Assembly (NCBI GenBank): GCA_034359265.1
Contig: CP136890.1
Location: forward strand, 80,377,501 to 80,441,500
Origin: Canna indica
Lineage: Eukaryota > Streptophyta > Magnoliopsida > Zingiberales > Cannaceae
Reading direction: 5' to 3'
Length of the DNA: 64,000 bases
In this document: positions 1 to 13,240 of the stretch, in pieces
Numbering within the stretch: the first letter of the stretch is position 1
Layout of the letters: the number at the start of each line of letters is the position of its first letter
The notes under the pieces: generated by a model
Told to the model about the DNA's origin: nothing
The model's input: only the letters and a program-made list of their open reading frames with translations
Databases searched by the model: none
Translations under genes and position numbers: made by a program

Positions 1-1980
1 TTCTTGGATGATATACTATTCAGATATTGATCCTTCAACAACTTCAGTGTTCTCTATTTTTTTCATCAGACGATTCATGTATCTTTCAAATAAGTACATC
101 CACCGGTATTGAACGGGGGCACCAACTCGTGCCCCCCGTATGCCAAGTATATCGGTAGATGCTCCATCGAGTCAAAAAATGCAGGAGGACAAAACTGCTC
201 TAGCTTGCATATAATTTCAACAATATTACTTTCAAGTGAGGACATATCTTCGACTCGAATGATATTTGCACAAATATTTCTTTAAAACATACTTAATCTA
301 GTCAACATACCCTAAATATTATCAGGTTGAAGATCTCAGAATACGATCGGAAGCAATCTCTGCATGAATACATGACAATCGTGGCCTTTCATCCTTGATA
401 TTTTGCAATCGTCGACGTTCACACATTGAGATAAGTTTGAGGCATACCCATCAGGTAATCTTAGTTCTTTGATCCATTGACAAACATCTTTCATCTATTG
501 TTTATTTAACACATACGGGGCTTTCGTCTTCAGATATCGTCCGTTGACCTCTTGTAACTCCAACTCTGGCCTCTTACAAAGTATTTTCAGATCATGTCGG
601 GCATTGACATTATCTTTAGTTTTCCTGAGAACATCCATCAAAGTGTTAAAAATATTATCAAACATATTTTTCTCAATGTGCATGACGTCCAAATTATGCT
701 GAATCAGTAATGAACTCCAATACGACAATTTCCAAAAGATACCTTTTTTCCAGTTATGTGTTTGACCAAAGCCCGACACTCTTTCATTCTGACCAAACAC
801 TATCTCTAGAAGGGCTGAAACACGTGCAAACATTTGTTCACCAAATAACATCGGTGATGGCTCATCTCTTTCAACTCCGCCCTTAGTAAATTTATTACGA
901 TTCTTTCGATACTGATGGTTAGCCGGCAAGAATCGATGATGACAATCAAAGAATGAGATTTTCCATTCGTTCTGAAGACTAAATAATTTAGTGTGTTCCA
1001 TACAATACAGACAAGAGAGTCGATCGTGAGTGCTCCAACCAAACAATTAACATGCCATAGGCCAGAAAATCATTGATTGTCCACACGACCGTAGTATTTA
1101 AATTGAAATTTTGCTTCTGGTGATAATATATCATAAATGACAGCTCCCTCAGTCCATAATATTTTCAATTCATCTATTATCAGTAGGCAGCATTTCATTA
1201 ATCAGTCCACAATGTTTTCGTACCCAAGCCCTAATTTTCTCATCGACTTTTTAGTCTTATAAAAAGTTGGCTCAAACTTATTATCAATAGGCATCATTCC
1301 ATTAATCAATCCCGCAATCCGATCAAACGCAGCCCCACTGATATTACAATCGGCCTTGATGTTCAGGAGTTGCGTTATTTGCTGAAAACCTAGTGTATTT
1401 AGGATAACTCTCATACAAAGGTTCATCGACAGCTTTCAACATCTCGTAAAATTCTGCAGCTAATTCTTTATTCGGCAATTCAATCTCTACCGCAGGTTGT
1501 ACTTCCAATGGCAATCTTGTGACATCAACACCCGTAGTATCTGGTGGCACTGACGTCTCAATAACTAGCTGATCAACATTATCATTCAGCTCGAATTGAC
1601 CCCCAAGACTATCAAGTATCATAGTTCTATATGGATTAGATGAACTAGATGAAGAAACACCAGTCAAGGAAGATTCACCATGTGTCTGAATGACAGGATT
1701 GCTCGACGTCCTGACTTCACATGACTCCCCGTGATAAGTCCATATAAAATATCTTAGTGCAAATCCTTTCCTATACCGATGCAGAGTAATAGTTTGTCAA
1801 TCCAAAAATCGTGTATTCAAGCAAATGCGGCACAGACATTGATCAAATTTTATTACTGGCACTGACGAATTTTCGATTCGAATAGGCAAAATTTAGGAAG
1901 TAAGTTACGCCTAATCATAACTCATTCGTTAAAGCACCACGATTAAGACATCGGTACATCCAACTTCGATCGCCCGACAT
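1..1980 (-). pseudogene. TNP2-type CACTA transposase (element A), N-terminal and central part
   Basis: The likely start is the ATG at 1980-1978 (MSGDRSWMYRCLNRG), which opens a Transposase-associated domain. A TGA at 1917-1915 replaces a CGA found in the other copies, so the frame is closed after 21 residues. Further fragments follow at 1667-1344 (NPYRTMILDSLGGQF) and 1046-495 (YCMEH, HNLDVMHIEKNMFDNIFNTL, KILCKRPELELQEVNGRYL), matching the TNP2 transposase family. A stretch between about 1200 and 1050 is missing relative to copy D, joining the KLGLGYE region to the LWTINDF region. The C-terminus is outside the window. This is a broken relative of the copies at 7500 and 44118. Confidence 0.8.
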
Positions 1981-2437
1981 GATTATGTCAATCAATGACA
2001 ATATTTTTAGTTAATGTCTTTAGGTGAGATTGTCATATTCCATTCGGGATTCATATTATTCATATTGCACTAAGTATTTCTTCTAACCATTAACTTCATT
2101 CTAAATTTTGGCAGCATCTCCCTACAGTTCTCCGAATACGCATATCATCTGGGCGTGTATCGAATAACAAGAGAAAGACAATAGCCAAAATTTAAGAATG
2201 AGTTAACGGTTAAAAGAAAAAACTAAGTGCAATACAAATAATATATTCTCAAACTATCCAATTAGGGATAATTCAAGGGTTGTACGTCGTATAAAAGATC
2301 ATCTACTTCTTTTACACGAACATACAACCCCCGAACGGATCTATGGTTTTCCTAAATCATATATATCCGACTCGTCGATGCGTACGTGAAGCGTATTAAC
2401 TCGTCGGATGGATGATTATTTTCTTAATTTGTGGATG

Positions 2438-2520
2438 CCGGTTCGAGTCCACAGTGGACGAATTTGGCATGAGTCCAAAGTGGATGATTCCAGCGCGAGT
2501 CCAAAGTGGACGATTCTAAT
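2438..2520 (-). repeat. Short tandem units upstream of the element A transposase
   Basis: About three degenerate units containing GAGTCCAAAGTGGACGATTC lie between the terminus and the TNP2 start. They correspond in position and sequence to the 26-bp arrays at 6949-7050 and 43438-43660 in copies C and D, but are more diverged. Confidence 0.5.
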
Positions 2521-3653
2521 TAATCTAAATATAAAGATTAATATTAAAATTAATATAATTAATCTAAACTAAAATTAATTAACGGATATAACCTAAAACT
2601 AAATCTAAATCTAATTAACATTAAAAAAATATTAAAGTTAATCTAAATCTAATTAACATTAATATTAAACAATTACTAATCTAATTAACATTAATTTAAA
2701 TAACCTAATCTAATTACTAATAACAATAACAATTAACTAATAAACTAATAACAATTAACCTAACAATAATCTAATTACTAATTAATAATTAAACTAATAA
2801 AAATGAAAAACTAACCTGATTGACATATAGATTAGGGTTAAATTAAACCCTAATCAAAATTTATTAGGGTTTAATTAAATCCTAATAAATTTTGATTAGG
2901 GTTTAATAAAACCCTAAATTTACTGTTTCGGCATCGAAATCTAATGGACTCCGGCGATGACGTCTAGTGTCCATTGTCGGACATTGGACATAGGTCCGGT
3001 GGCCGGCCGAAATCCTAAGTTTTATGGTTTCGGCCGACACTAGCTACTAGAGGAGAAGAGCAGGAAAAAAATAATACCTGGAGGCCTTGACGCAAAGGGC
3101 GCAGCGGTGGCGTCGGCGTCGGGAATCCTTCAATAGCTGGCGTCGGTAGTTCGGCAGCGTCGGGTAGCAGGGAAGAATGGGGGCGTCGGGAGCGATCACG
3201 AGTTAAATAAACTAATCAACAACGGCTCACTTATCCGTTACAGAGCCGTTGCGGATAAATACATATCATCAGCAACGATCGCACGTCCTTTGCAAAGCTG
3301 CTGTTGATAAGTATTTCATTTTTGCGCCGCGGGCGCACCATCGACTAAAGAGAAATGGGTGGAGAACCCGTAATTAAACGATTGCTAATGTGATAATATC
3401 ATTAGCAACAGCCGAGCGACCCTTGTAAAGCCGTTGTTGATAAGTTTTAACATTTGCGCGCCATGTTCGCGTCATCCACTTGGTAGAAATGTCCCGAGCG
3501 GCCATAAGAACGTCGTTAGTCATTGCAACGGCTTGAGCAGCTGTTGATGATGGCCATTGCTGATTAACACATTTCTAGTAGTGCAAGTATATCTTAATAA
3601 CTATATCAAGTATATCAAGTATCAAATGTAATCAAAATAAACTAAAAAAGACG

Positions 3654-5349
3654 TCACAGATGCGGTGGAGGCTGCGGAGGCTCAGGCGACAAAGTCTGGT
3701 GTGGTTGGGTCAAGAGCGGTGTTGACTCGGTCGAGGAGGATGGCTCGAACATCGGATATATCTGAATTCCAGAGTGAGCCGCAATCTGCGTTAGGAGCGG
3801 CATATTCTCCATCATCCGTCTTTGATGTGTGAGCTCTAGCTCTAAGGCTATTATCCGACTTTGATCTTGCATGAGTCCAAGATGTAGAGGGCCACTCATC
3901 ATCAATAGGAGGGGTCAGTGCCCCAAGTGGCCCCAACACAGCTCACATACGACCATTATCCATAAACACGGTCATGCTCCTAGCCACCTACGACATCGAC
4001 CCACGCTACAGGGTCAAAGTCACCCTGCGGCGATCCTCCGCGCTCGGTGACGGTCCTCGAGTATGTCTATTACATGAGTTTAATTTTTTTTGTTTCATAA
4101 ATTTTTTAACTACATATATAAGTTATAAATAATAATTGTGTAAACCAAGTATACTTATCACGATGTCCGCGACCCTCCTATCGACGTACTCCCCCGCCCT
4201 ATGTTGCCGACGGTGAGTGCGCTCGAATACCTCCATCAGGGAAGGGCAGTGGATAGTGCCATATATCCTCCTCGACTCACGTCTAAAATTAGAAAACAAA
4301 TACATTAGTACAATCTCAATATATAATTTAATTGAAATTAAGGTACGTAATACCCCCCCCCCCCCTCCCCGAGCCCTCCACACCAGACATACGTTTTTCT
4401 AGCTGTAGTTCCTGGACACCTCCTACCACTCCTCAGATACCCACCGCTCAATGAGCTGGTCCCACACATGTCTAGGAATCCACTCGGGATCGTGTCCCCA
4501 AGTCTCTACAATGTGCGTGGCCCCAAGTCATCTCATCATTGTGGGCTTGGTTCAATTGCCGATTGTAGCAAGCGCGGGTAGCCGCCTCCCACACACTCTC
4601 TACAAAGGTCGTCTGATCCTTATATACCATATGTATAGCGAGCCTACAAAATAAAACAATAATGTTATTACAAATATTTATAATTACATTGATTCAAAAA
4701 TATTTTATACATACCTCAAACTCTCGCCAGAGCATGCCAACGTGCTTGCTGGGCACGCAAGACCACGTAGGCCACACCTCGTGCATGAAACATCGAATCG
4801 TCCCTGCTATAGTGCGGGGAGATGTCCTCCTGCTCAAACTTGCATAAAATAAAGTACAATTATATATTATGATAATATTGAAATATATATAAATAATAAA
4901 TAATACATTACGTACCTCTCGCCTCCCACACTAATCAGTATACACAGCTGCCCCTCGCTTGGTGGAGGAAGAATTCTGTTAGGCCCTCGTAGCGTACGTC
5001 ACGATGTTGATGTCGATGCCGACGTCAACGGACCATGATCGGTAGCTGGAGCAACAACCGAAGGTGAGGGAATGGTGGCTGGAGGGATGGTGGGTGGAGG
5101 CAAAGGTATGGTGGCTAGAGGTGGGGTGGGGGGGGGGGGGATGGTGGGTGGACGCAAAGGGACGGTGGCTAGAGATAGGGGATGGTGGGTGGGCGAATTA
5201 AATTGGCGGTGGTTAGAGTCAGGGGGATGGTAGGTGGAGGCGAAGGGACGGTGGCGATCAGGGCGACATCGATGGAGGAGGTGGTTTTTGGGGCTATGGG
5301 TGGTAATCGTCTGGGGGAGGGGGCAGCGAACATACGCTCCTCCACTCAT
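3654..5349 (-). pseudogene. Second CACTA gene (Ptta/En/Spm-type protein) of element B, decayed
   Basis: Starts at 5349 with MSGGAY, comparable to MSGRGY in copies C and D, followed by a proline/threonine-rich stretch. The C-terminal part at 3905-3654 (LHLGLMQDQSRIIALELE, HSGIQIYPMF) aligns in order with the coiled-coil-like RIRTLEETVAHQSQMM and HPEAGIS segments of copy D. The middle is broken by stops and by homopolymer tracts (C-run near 4351-4366, G-run near 5128-5140). In intact relatives this is the subterminal-repeat-binding partner of TNP2; here it is a relic. Exon limits cannot be set. Confidence 0.6.
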
Positions 5350-5459
5350 GGTTGTTGAATAAGCATATAATTAGATTATATATATAGTAGTGTTAACATT
5401 AAAGATAAATAAATAATTGACGATATACTATTCATTTACAATTATTCTTCTATCAACAT

Positions 5460-6274
5460 TATCATTATCCGAGGGATACTCCACTTCTTGTTATTCTCCT
5501 TCTTCGTCATTATTTTGTGCTTCCTCAACTTCATTATCGTCGTCATCAACATATTCTACTTCCAATTGAACTAACTTCGTATCATCATCCTCAAGCATAG
5601 GACTAACTCGCAGTACTTTAGAAGGATCCTCTTTTTTATAGAAGTCATCTGTCACGTCATGTATCAACTCATTCTCTCCAACTACCGAATCAATTCTTCC
5701 TCTAGCTTTAGTCTTATAGACTACACACTAATCTGTCAGATTTTTCTTTCGAGACGGATACTGCGTATAATATACTTGTTGAGCTTGTGATGCCAATATA
5801 AAAGGCTCATTTGAAGCCAATTTCAATTTATAATTGACCTCGATAAGTTTATACTTTGGATGAACTGTCATGCCCCTATCGCTTGTATCGAACCAATGAC
5901 ATTTAAAAAGGACAACTGATTTCCAATCTAAAAAGTCCAATTCTATCACTTCTTCCAACATATCATAAAAATCGACATCAAATTCAACATACGTTGTCTA
6001 TTTCACGCAGACCCCGACATTCATAGTCTTCTTTGTAAACGAATATTCAACCGTGTGAAATTTATACTCATTAACAAAATAATTTTTATAACACGATACA
6101 AGTCGTGACGGTCCGCTAGAAAACTCAAATATTCTATCATATATTTTGGCACTATGTTCTATGCTGTAAGATCGAAGCCAAAAAGGGAAATCACGACTGT
6201 GTAATCTCTCCATTTCTTGATCGTTGTAAATGAAGTATTTTTCACCATCTCGATGTCAAATATTGAGTGAACTT
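5460..6274 (-). pseudogene. TNP2 transposase C-terminal part (element B)
   Basis: Minus-strand fragments at 6213-5998 (ERLHSRDFPFWLRSYS, SGPSRLVSCYKNYF, YSFTKKTMNVGVCVK) and 5961-5728 (EEVIELDFLDWKSVVLFKCHW, FILASQAQQVYY) match the C-terminal DUF4216-like region of copy D at 46840-47290, followed by an acidic tail encoded around 5560-5460. Several stops and small shifts interrupt it. It is the 3' continuation of the fragment at 12286-13240, separated by insertion of element C at the CTT target. Confidence 0.75.
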
Positions 6275-6948
6275 CACTACTAGAAATTGAGACTTCAGCA
6301 ACGGCTATCAGCAACGGCCGCTCAAGCCGTTGCTATTTGCAACGGTCTTCTTACGGTCGCTCAAGCCGTTGTAGATATGTTGTATCTGCAATGGCTTTCT
6401 AACGAACACGTGATCCGTTGCTGATGATTTTAATTATCAGCAACAGCTTTCTAACGGACAAGTGAGCTGTTGCTGATGATAACTTATTAGCAACGGCTTT
6501 CTAACGGGCGAGTGAGCCGTTGCTGATAAGTTTATAAAGGTAACAGATCGCGCCCGACCCTTCTTCCTCCCGCTGCTACCGCCGCCGCCTCCTCCTCCCG
6601 CCTCTCGCCGCCGCTGCCGACGCTGTCGTCCGTCCTCGACCACCGATTTTAGGTATTCATCGCCGCCCGGCCGTCTCTTCCCGTTGCGGCCGACGGGAAA
6701 TCCGACCAAAACCCTATTTTTAGGGTTTCGGCCGGCGGCGGTCGGCTGATGGCCACCACCGGATCTTGTACAGTGTCAGAACACATTGTCCGGACACTGT
6801 ACACCGACGCCGGAGTCCATCGGACTCCGGCGCCAGAAAGAGTAGATTTATGATTTTTTATTTTTTTATTTATATGTTAATTAATTATTTAGATTAATTG
6901 TTTAATTTGTTAGATTAATTATTATGGTTTAGATTAATTTTGGAATTG

Positions 6949-7050
6949 TCCACTTCGGACGCGCGCCGAAATCGTCCACTTCGGACGCGCGCCGGAATCG
7001 TCTAATTTGGACTTGTGTCGGAATTGTCCAATATGGACTCGAACTGTCTC
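6949..7050 (+). repeat. 26-bp tandem repeat, about 4 units, in leader of element C
   Basis: Units begin TCCACTTCGGACGCGCGCC and repeat every 26 bp, with diverged last units (TCTAATTTGGACTTG, TCCAATATGGACTCG). The homologous site in copy D has about nine units. Confidence 0.75.
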
Positions 7051-7499
7051 AAAACATTTAGAAAATAATCATCCATCCGACGAGTTGATATGTTTCACAT
7101 ACGCATCGACGAGTCGGATATGATTTAGCAAAACCTTAGATCCGTTCGGGGATTGTATGTTCGTGTAAAAGAAGTAGATGATCTTTTATACGACGTACAA
7201 TTCTTGAATTGTCCCTGATTGGACAATTTGGGAATATAGTTATTTGTACTGCACTTACGTTTTTATTTTAACTGTTAACTAATTATTCTAAATTTCGGCA
7301 ACATCTATCTTGTTCTCCGATACGCGCCCAGATAATATGCGTATTCGAAGAACTGTAGGGAGATGCTGCCAAAATTTAGAATAAAGTTAGCGGTTAAAAT
7401 AAGTACTTAGTGCAATGTAAATAACATAAATCCCGAATGGAATAGGACAATCTCACCTAAAGACATTAACCAAAGAAATTGTCATTGATTGACAGAATC

Positions 7500-10093
7500 A
7501 TGTCGGCTGATCGAAGTTGGATGTACCGACGTCTTGATCGTGGAGCTTTAACGAATGAGTTTCGATTAGGCGTAACGTACTTCCTAAATTTTGCCTATTC
7601 GAATCGGAATTTCGTTAGCATCGGTGATCAAATCCGATGTCCGTGCTGCATTTGTTTGAATGGACGATTTTTGGATCGGAAGACTGTCACTCTATCTATA
7701 TAGCAAAGGATTTGCACCAAGATATTTTCTATGGACTTGTCACGGGGAGTCACGTGAAGTCGGGATCTCAAGTAATCCTGTCGTTCAGACATATGGTGAA
7801 TCTTCCTCTGCTGGTGCTTCTTCATCTAATCAATCTAATCCCTATAGAACTATGATACTTGATAGTCTTGGGGGTCAATTCCACCTGAATGATAATGTTG
7901 ATCGGCCAGTTCTTCAGACATCAGTCCCACCAGATACTACAGCGGTTGATATCACAGAATACAAACTGCGGTAGAGATTGAATTACCGAATAAAGAAGCT
8001 GCAGAATTTTACGAGATGTTGAAAGCTGCCGATGAACCTTTGTATGAGAATTGTCCTAAATACACTAGGTTTTCAGCAATGACACAGCTCTTAAATATCA
8101 AGGCCGATTATAATATCAGCGGAGTTGCGTATGATCGGATTGCTGGATTGATTAATGGAATGCTGCCTACTGATAACAAGTTTGAGCCAACTTTTTATAA
8201 GACTAAAAAGCTAATGAGAAAATTGGGGCTTGGGTACGAAAAAATACACGCGTGCCAAAATAACTGCATTTTATATTATAAAGAAAATGTGCAGTTGGAT
8301 AAATGCCCTGTATGTCAACATCCTCGTTACAAGGAGAAGAAATCGGTTCGACAGAAAAATATCCCGTTTAAGGTGCTTCGGTATTTTCCACTAACACCGA
8401 GGCTTCAAAGATTATTCATGTCGGAAAAGATAACCCCCTACATGAGTTGTCATGCAAGAAGTCGTGATGATACAGTAATGACTCGTCCATCCGATAGTGA
8501 AGCATGGAAACATTTGGATACATGTTATCCTTCATTTGCTAGGGATACTAGAAATATCAGATTGGGATTGTGCACGGATGGTTTTAATCCGTTTGGACAT
8601 TCTGCAACTCCTTATTCAGTTTGGCCAGTGCTGCTGACAGTTTATAATTTGCCACCGTCAATGTGTATGAAAGATGAATTTATTTATCTTTCGATGATTA
8701 TTACGGGTCCTAAGGGTCCGCGAAAAGAAATTGACATATTTCTCAAACCCTTGATAGATGAATTGAAAATATTGTGGACTGGGCGAGCTGTCACTTATGA
8801 TTGTCATCGAAAGCAAAACTTCAATTTAAAGGCCGCGGTCTTGTGGACAATCAATGATTTCCCGGCGTACGGCATGTTGTGTGGTTGGAGCACTCACGGC
8901 CGACTCTCTTGTCTGTATTGTATGGAACACTCTAAATCAATCAGTCTTCAGAACGGACGAAAAATCTCATTCTTTGATTGTCATCGTCGATTCCTATCGG
9001 TTAATCATCAGTATCGAAGGAATCGTAATAAATTTACTAAGGACGGAGTTGAAAGAGATGGGCCACCACCGATGTTGTCTGGTGAACAAATGTTAGCACG
9101 TGTTTCAGCACTTCCAGATATAGTATTTGGTCGCAATGAAAGAGTGTCAAGTTTTGGCCAAACACATAACTGGGTGAAAAAAAGTTTCTTTTGGGAATTG
9201 CCCTATTGGAGTTCATTATTGATTCGACATAATTTAGATGTCATGCACATTGAAAAAAATGTGTTTGATAATATTTTCAACACTTTGATGGATATTTCCG
9301 GAAAAACTAAAGATAATGTCAAAACCTGACATGATATGAAAATACTTTGTAAAAGACCAGAGTTGGAGTTACAAGAGGTCAACGGACGATATCTGAAACC
9401 GAAGGCCCTATATGTGTTTAATAAACAACAGATCAAAGATATTTGTCAATGTGTAAAAGAACTCAGATTACCCGATGGATATGCTTCAAACTTATCTCGA
9501 TGTGTGAACGTCGATGATTGCAAAATATCAGGGATGAAGAGCCATGATTGCCATGTATTCATGCAGAACTATGATACTTGATAGTCTTGAGTGATAGAGT
9601 TGCACTACTTCGGCTTGAAATCAGTTATTCTATTTAGATGTCATTGGTTCGATACAACAGAAAGGGGCATGAAAGTTCATCCAAAATACAAACTTGTTGA
9701 GATTAATTACATATCTAAATTAGCAGCAAATGAGCCTTTTATATTGGCATCACAAGCCGAACAAGTATATTACGCGAAGTATCTGGCTCGAAATAAAGAT
9801 AGAGCAGATTGGCGTGTAGTTTGTAAGACAAAAGGTAGAGGAAAAATTGATCCGATAGTAGGAGAAAATGAGCTGATACCTGATATGACACATGGATTCT
9901 ATCAAGAAGATGATCCTCCTGCTATAGATCGTATTATTTCATACTCGAGGATGCAGACACAACGTCAATTCAAGTAGAAGTTGAATATGTTGATGATGAC
10001 GATCATGAAATTGAGGAAGCTGGAGATGAAAAAGATGAAGAAGAGGAAGAAGAGGAAGAATTCGAAGACTATTATTCAGATGATGAGGAATAA
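7500..10093 (+). pseudogene. TNP2-type CACTA transposase (element C), disabled
   Basis: Starts at ATG 7500 (MSADRSWMYRRLDRG). Order as in copy D: Transposase-associated domain, TNP2 core (RYFPLTPRLQRLFM, RLGLCTDGFNPFG, WPVLLTVYNLPP, DFPAYGM), then C-terminal region and acidic tail ending at TAA 10091. Lesions: a small deletion near 7693 and a 1-bp loss near 7959 (both shift frame), TGA at 9327-9329 where copy D has CGA, loss of the 900 bp that copy D carries at 46190-47089, replaced by 21 bp at 9569-9589, and a 1-bp loss near 9940. The DUF4218 region is therefore absent. The intact family protein would cut element ends; this copy cannot. Confidence 0.88.
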
Positions 10094-10168
10094 TTGTAAA
10101 GTATATATTTTATTAAATATATCTCTATTATTTATACAATAATCTGATTATAGGTCTATTCGACAGAT

Positions 10169-11683
10169 ATGTCTGGTCGTGGTTATAGTCGCAGCAGAGC
10201 TTCAGAGTCTCCAATCGGTGAGACTCCTACACTTACTCATGCTGCTGATCCTCCTGTTGTTGATCCTCATGCGGATGAAACTGCCGAGGCTAGTACATCC
10301 AGACGCAGGCGGCCACGCGGGCCGAACAAGTGGCAGCCTCCACCAGCCACAGAGTCACGTAGATTTATTAGCGTGATTGAGGAGCAGTAATATATCATGA
10401 ATTATGAATCATTACAAATTCATTATATCATAATATAATATTAAAATTTATTTTTGTTGTGCAGGTTCGATCAAGAAGAAGTGCCGAGGAGCATTTCTTC
10501 TACTATTCGACGATACATGTACGGGGCATGGCCTACGTGGTCTCACGTGCCTAGCGAGCACGTCGACATGTTATGGCGCAAGTTTGAGGCACGTATTATT
10601 ATTATTTTTACATGCATGATGATTAATATTGGTACTGATATTATTATTCTGCAGGCTCGCTATACATGGGCTGAGCACCAAAGGCCCTTCATTTACGCTG
10701 CCTGGGAGGCTATTTCCCGAGCAAGGTACAACGGGCAGCTGGGGCAGGCCCGGTCCCAGGCGATGGCACGAGCTGGGACTACTAACATCGCGGAGACTCG
10801 GGGATACGGCCCCGATTGGATTACTTCGGATATATGGGACTAGCTCGTGGGAATATGGTCGACGGATCGATGGTAGGAGGTTTCTCGGAATACGGCTAGA
10901 AATCGCATGTCGGGGGGAGCAGCGTGTCACACCGACGGCTTTGTCGCATTTGCAGTGCACGCGAACCGTATGGTAAGTATACCTTTTAATTATATATTTT
11001 ATTTGTTACTATGTGTACTAATTAATGTATTTTTTTGTAAATGTAGACGACGGTGTCGGATGACGGGACTATCCAGCGACCCTCCCCGATGGCGGTGTTT
11101 GAGCGGACTCACCGTCGAGCACATGGGACGGGGGAGTACATCGACAACCGCGCTGCATACATTATGGTAACTATATATTTGTTTAAATTATTCATTATAT
11201 ATTTATAATTTAAGTTTTATGATAAATATTAAACAAAAAATCAAACTCGAGTAGGAGACCTACAGCCAGACGGTGGTGCAGCGCGGGGGCACCCCCGAGG
11301 ACTTTGACGCAGCAACGTGGGTCGAGGCCGTTGGTGGCTGGGACCATGGTCGCGTATATGGCTTTGCAGATAGTGGTCATGCGCGAGCCGTACTAGGGCC
11401 ACTTGGGGCACCGAGCCCTCCGGTCGCTGGTGAGCGGTCGTCCACCTCTAGATCCAGTTATGATCATAGTAGCAGAATAAGGACTCTAGCGGAGACGGTC
11501 GTGCGTCAGAGTCAGATGATGGAGGAGATGCATGCTATGCTACGCAACATGTCAGGTCATCCCGAAGCAGGCATCTCTTCGGCCTCATCTCATCCATCGT
11601 TCTCGAGTCAGTCCACGCCGGTGTAGACTCAAGCACTCCAGACCCCGCCATATGATTCAGGCCATCCTCCATCGTCATCGTGA
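10169..11683 (+). pseudogene. Second CACTA gene, plant transposase Ptta/En/Spm type (element C)
   Basis: Inferred exons: 10169-10386, 10465-10592, 10655-10972, 11047-11165 and 11254-11683, each flanked by GT/AG. The reading gives MSGRGYSRSRASES, WSHVPSEHVDMLWRKFEARYTW, RGYGPDWITSDIWD, ARNRMSGGAACHTDG and a C-terminal heptad-like stretch (RIRTLAETVVRQSQMMEEM), the profile of Transposase_24 (Ptta/En/Spm). TAG codons interrupt it after SDIWD (about 10841), after STDRW (about 10874) and near the end at about 11624; copy D has sense codons there (CAG, CAG and TAC). No frameshift was seen, so it is less scrambled than the TNP2 gene beside it. The family is thought to act with TNP2, probably on subterminal repeats. 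Confidence 0.75.
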
Positions 11684-12285
11684 GATTTTTTTTATATTGA
11701 CTTTGTTACTGAGATATTGGACTTGTTTAATTTATTTTGTTTGGATATTGATACTTCAATTTTGCATTTGAATAGTTTTTATACTATTGTGGATAATTAT
11801 CAATATAAATATAATTATTTTGATGTATATCTTGGTGTATTTGTGATGTGTGAATGAATGTATGTATGAGTGTATGGGTGTGTGAGTTATGTATCAGATA
11901 ATGTATCAATGTATCAATGGAAATTTGAAATTTGAATTTTTTTCGGTACCAGGTTCACATCATCAGCAACATCTTTCCCACGGCCATCCGTGGGAAAGCC
12001 GTTGCTGATGACCTACAGCAACGGCTTAGCAACAGGCTTTTACTAACGGCGTTGCTATGGGCTCACCGGCCGTTGCTATTAATGTTATCAGCAACGGCTC
12101 CCCGTTCGTGGCAAAACCGTTGCTGATAATATTTTTTGCAACGGCCCGAGCGGCCGTTGCTGATCTGTTGCTAAGTTATCAGCAACGCGATTTTCTGCCA
12201 CGGCTCCATTGCAACGGCGCCAGCCGTTGCTGATGATTTTCAGCAACGGCATCAGCCGTTGCTGATGCCCATTTTTCTAGTAGTG

Positions 12286-13240
12286 CTTATCAATCTTTGG
12301 ACAATTGAGTAATATGTACAATTGTGTCAAATGGTACTCTTAAAGTGAATTCATTGATTGTCCACAAGATAATAGCTCTTAAAGTGAAGTGTTGCTTCTG
12401 GTGACAATTATAAGTGATATATAGTTCCCTCATTCCATAATATTTTCAATTCATCAATTATGGGTCGAAAAAACATGCTAATTTCTTTTCGCGAGCCCCT
12501 AGGACCAAGAATAATCATCGAAAGAAAGATGAATTCATCTTTCATACACATTGACGGCGACAAATTATAAACTATTAGTAACACTGGTCAAACTGAATAA
12601 CAAGTTGACGAATGACCGAACAGATTGAAACCATCAGTGCACAATCCCAATCTCACAATTCTGGTGTCCCTAGCAAACGAAGGACAATATCTATCCAAAT
12701 TTTTACTTGCTTCACTGTCAAACAGATGAGTCATAACTGAATCACCATAGTTTCTTATATGCCAACTCATGTAGGGAGCAGTCTTTTTCGATATGAATAA
12801 TCTATGAAGTCTCGGTGTCAGTGGAAAATACCGAAGCATCTTAAACAAAATATTGTTCTATCGGAATGATGTTTTCTCCTTATAACAAGGATGTTGACAT
12901 ACTACGCATTCATCCAACTGTGCATTTTCTTTATAATATAAAATGCAGTTGTTTGGGCACGCATGCATCTTTTCGTATCCAAGCCCTAATTTTTTCATCA
13001 ACGTTTTTGTTTTATAAAAAGTTTGCTCTAAGTTATTATCTTTTGGTAACACTCGATGGATAAATGCCACAAGTTGGTCAAACACAATCGCGCTCAATCA
13101 GACTTGATATTCAGGAGTTGTGTCATTGTCAATTATTTAGTGTATTCATCAATATTTTCATACAAAGGTAAGGTTCATCGGAAGCTTTCAACAATTCATA
13201 AAATTCTGTTGCCTCTTTATTCGGTGATTCAATCCCTATC
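12286..13240 (-). pseudogene. TNP2 transposase N-terminal/central part (element B)
   Basis: Minus-strand fragments at 13097-12858 (FYKTKTLMKKLGLGYEKMHACPNNC, CVVCQHPCYKEK) and 12848-12588 (LRYFPLTPRLHRLFISKKTAPYMSWH, RLGLCTDGFNLFGHSSTCYSV) match the TNP2 core. It continues across element C into the 6274-5460 block. The region encoding the N-terminal Transposase-associated domain is gone and the sequence passes directly into leader sequence near 13240. Stops and indels show long decay. Confidence 0.75.

Larger units (their letters stand above)
1..3583 (-). mobile_element. CACTA (En/Spm) transposon A, 5' part, runs off left edge
   Basis: The right boundary is the terminus TTTCTAGTAGTG ending at 3583, the reverse complement of the CACTACTAGAAA terminus found intact on the two other copies in this window. 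Reading leftward on the minus strand come subterminal GCAACGGC-type repeats (about 3580-3200), a GC-rich leader, short tandem units around 2440-2520, and a TNP2-type transposase gene. The left terminus lies outside the window, so the TSD (probably CAA at 3584-3586) cannot be confirmed. The element sits in the 3' flank of the second gene of element B, so it appears to have inserted into B. Confidence 0.8.
6275..12285 (+). mobile_element. CACTA (En/Spm) transposon C, complete ends
   Basis: Starts CACTACTAGAAATTGAG at 6275 and ends TTTTTCTAGTAGTG at 12285. The flanking 3-bp target duplication is CTT (6272-6274 and 12286-12288), as expected for CACTA elements. Subterminal GCAACGGC repeats occupy 6297-6530 and 11950-12265. 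Length is 6011 bp. It carries a TNP2 pseudogene and a second, spliced-type gene on the plus strand, the same layout as copy D at 42810. It lies inside the TNP2 gene of the older element B. Confidence 0.93.
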
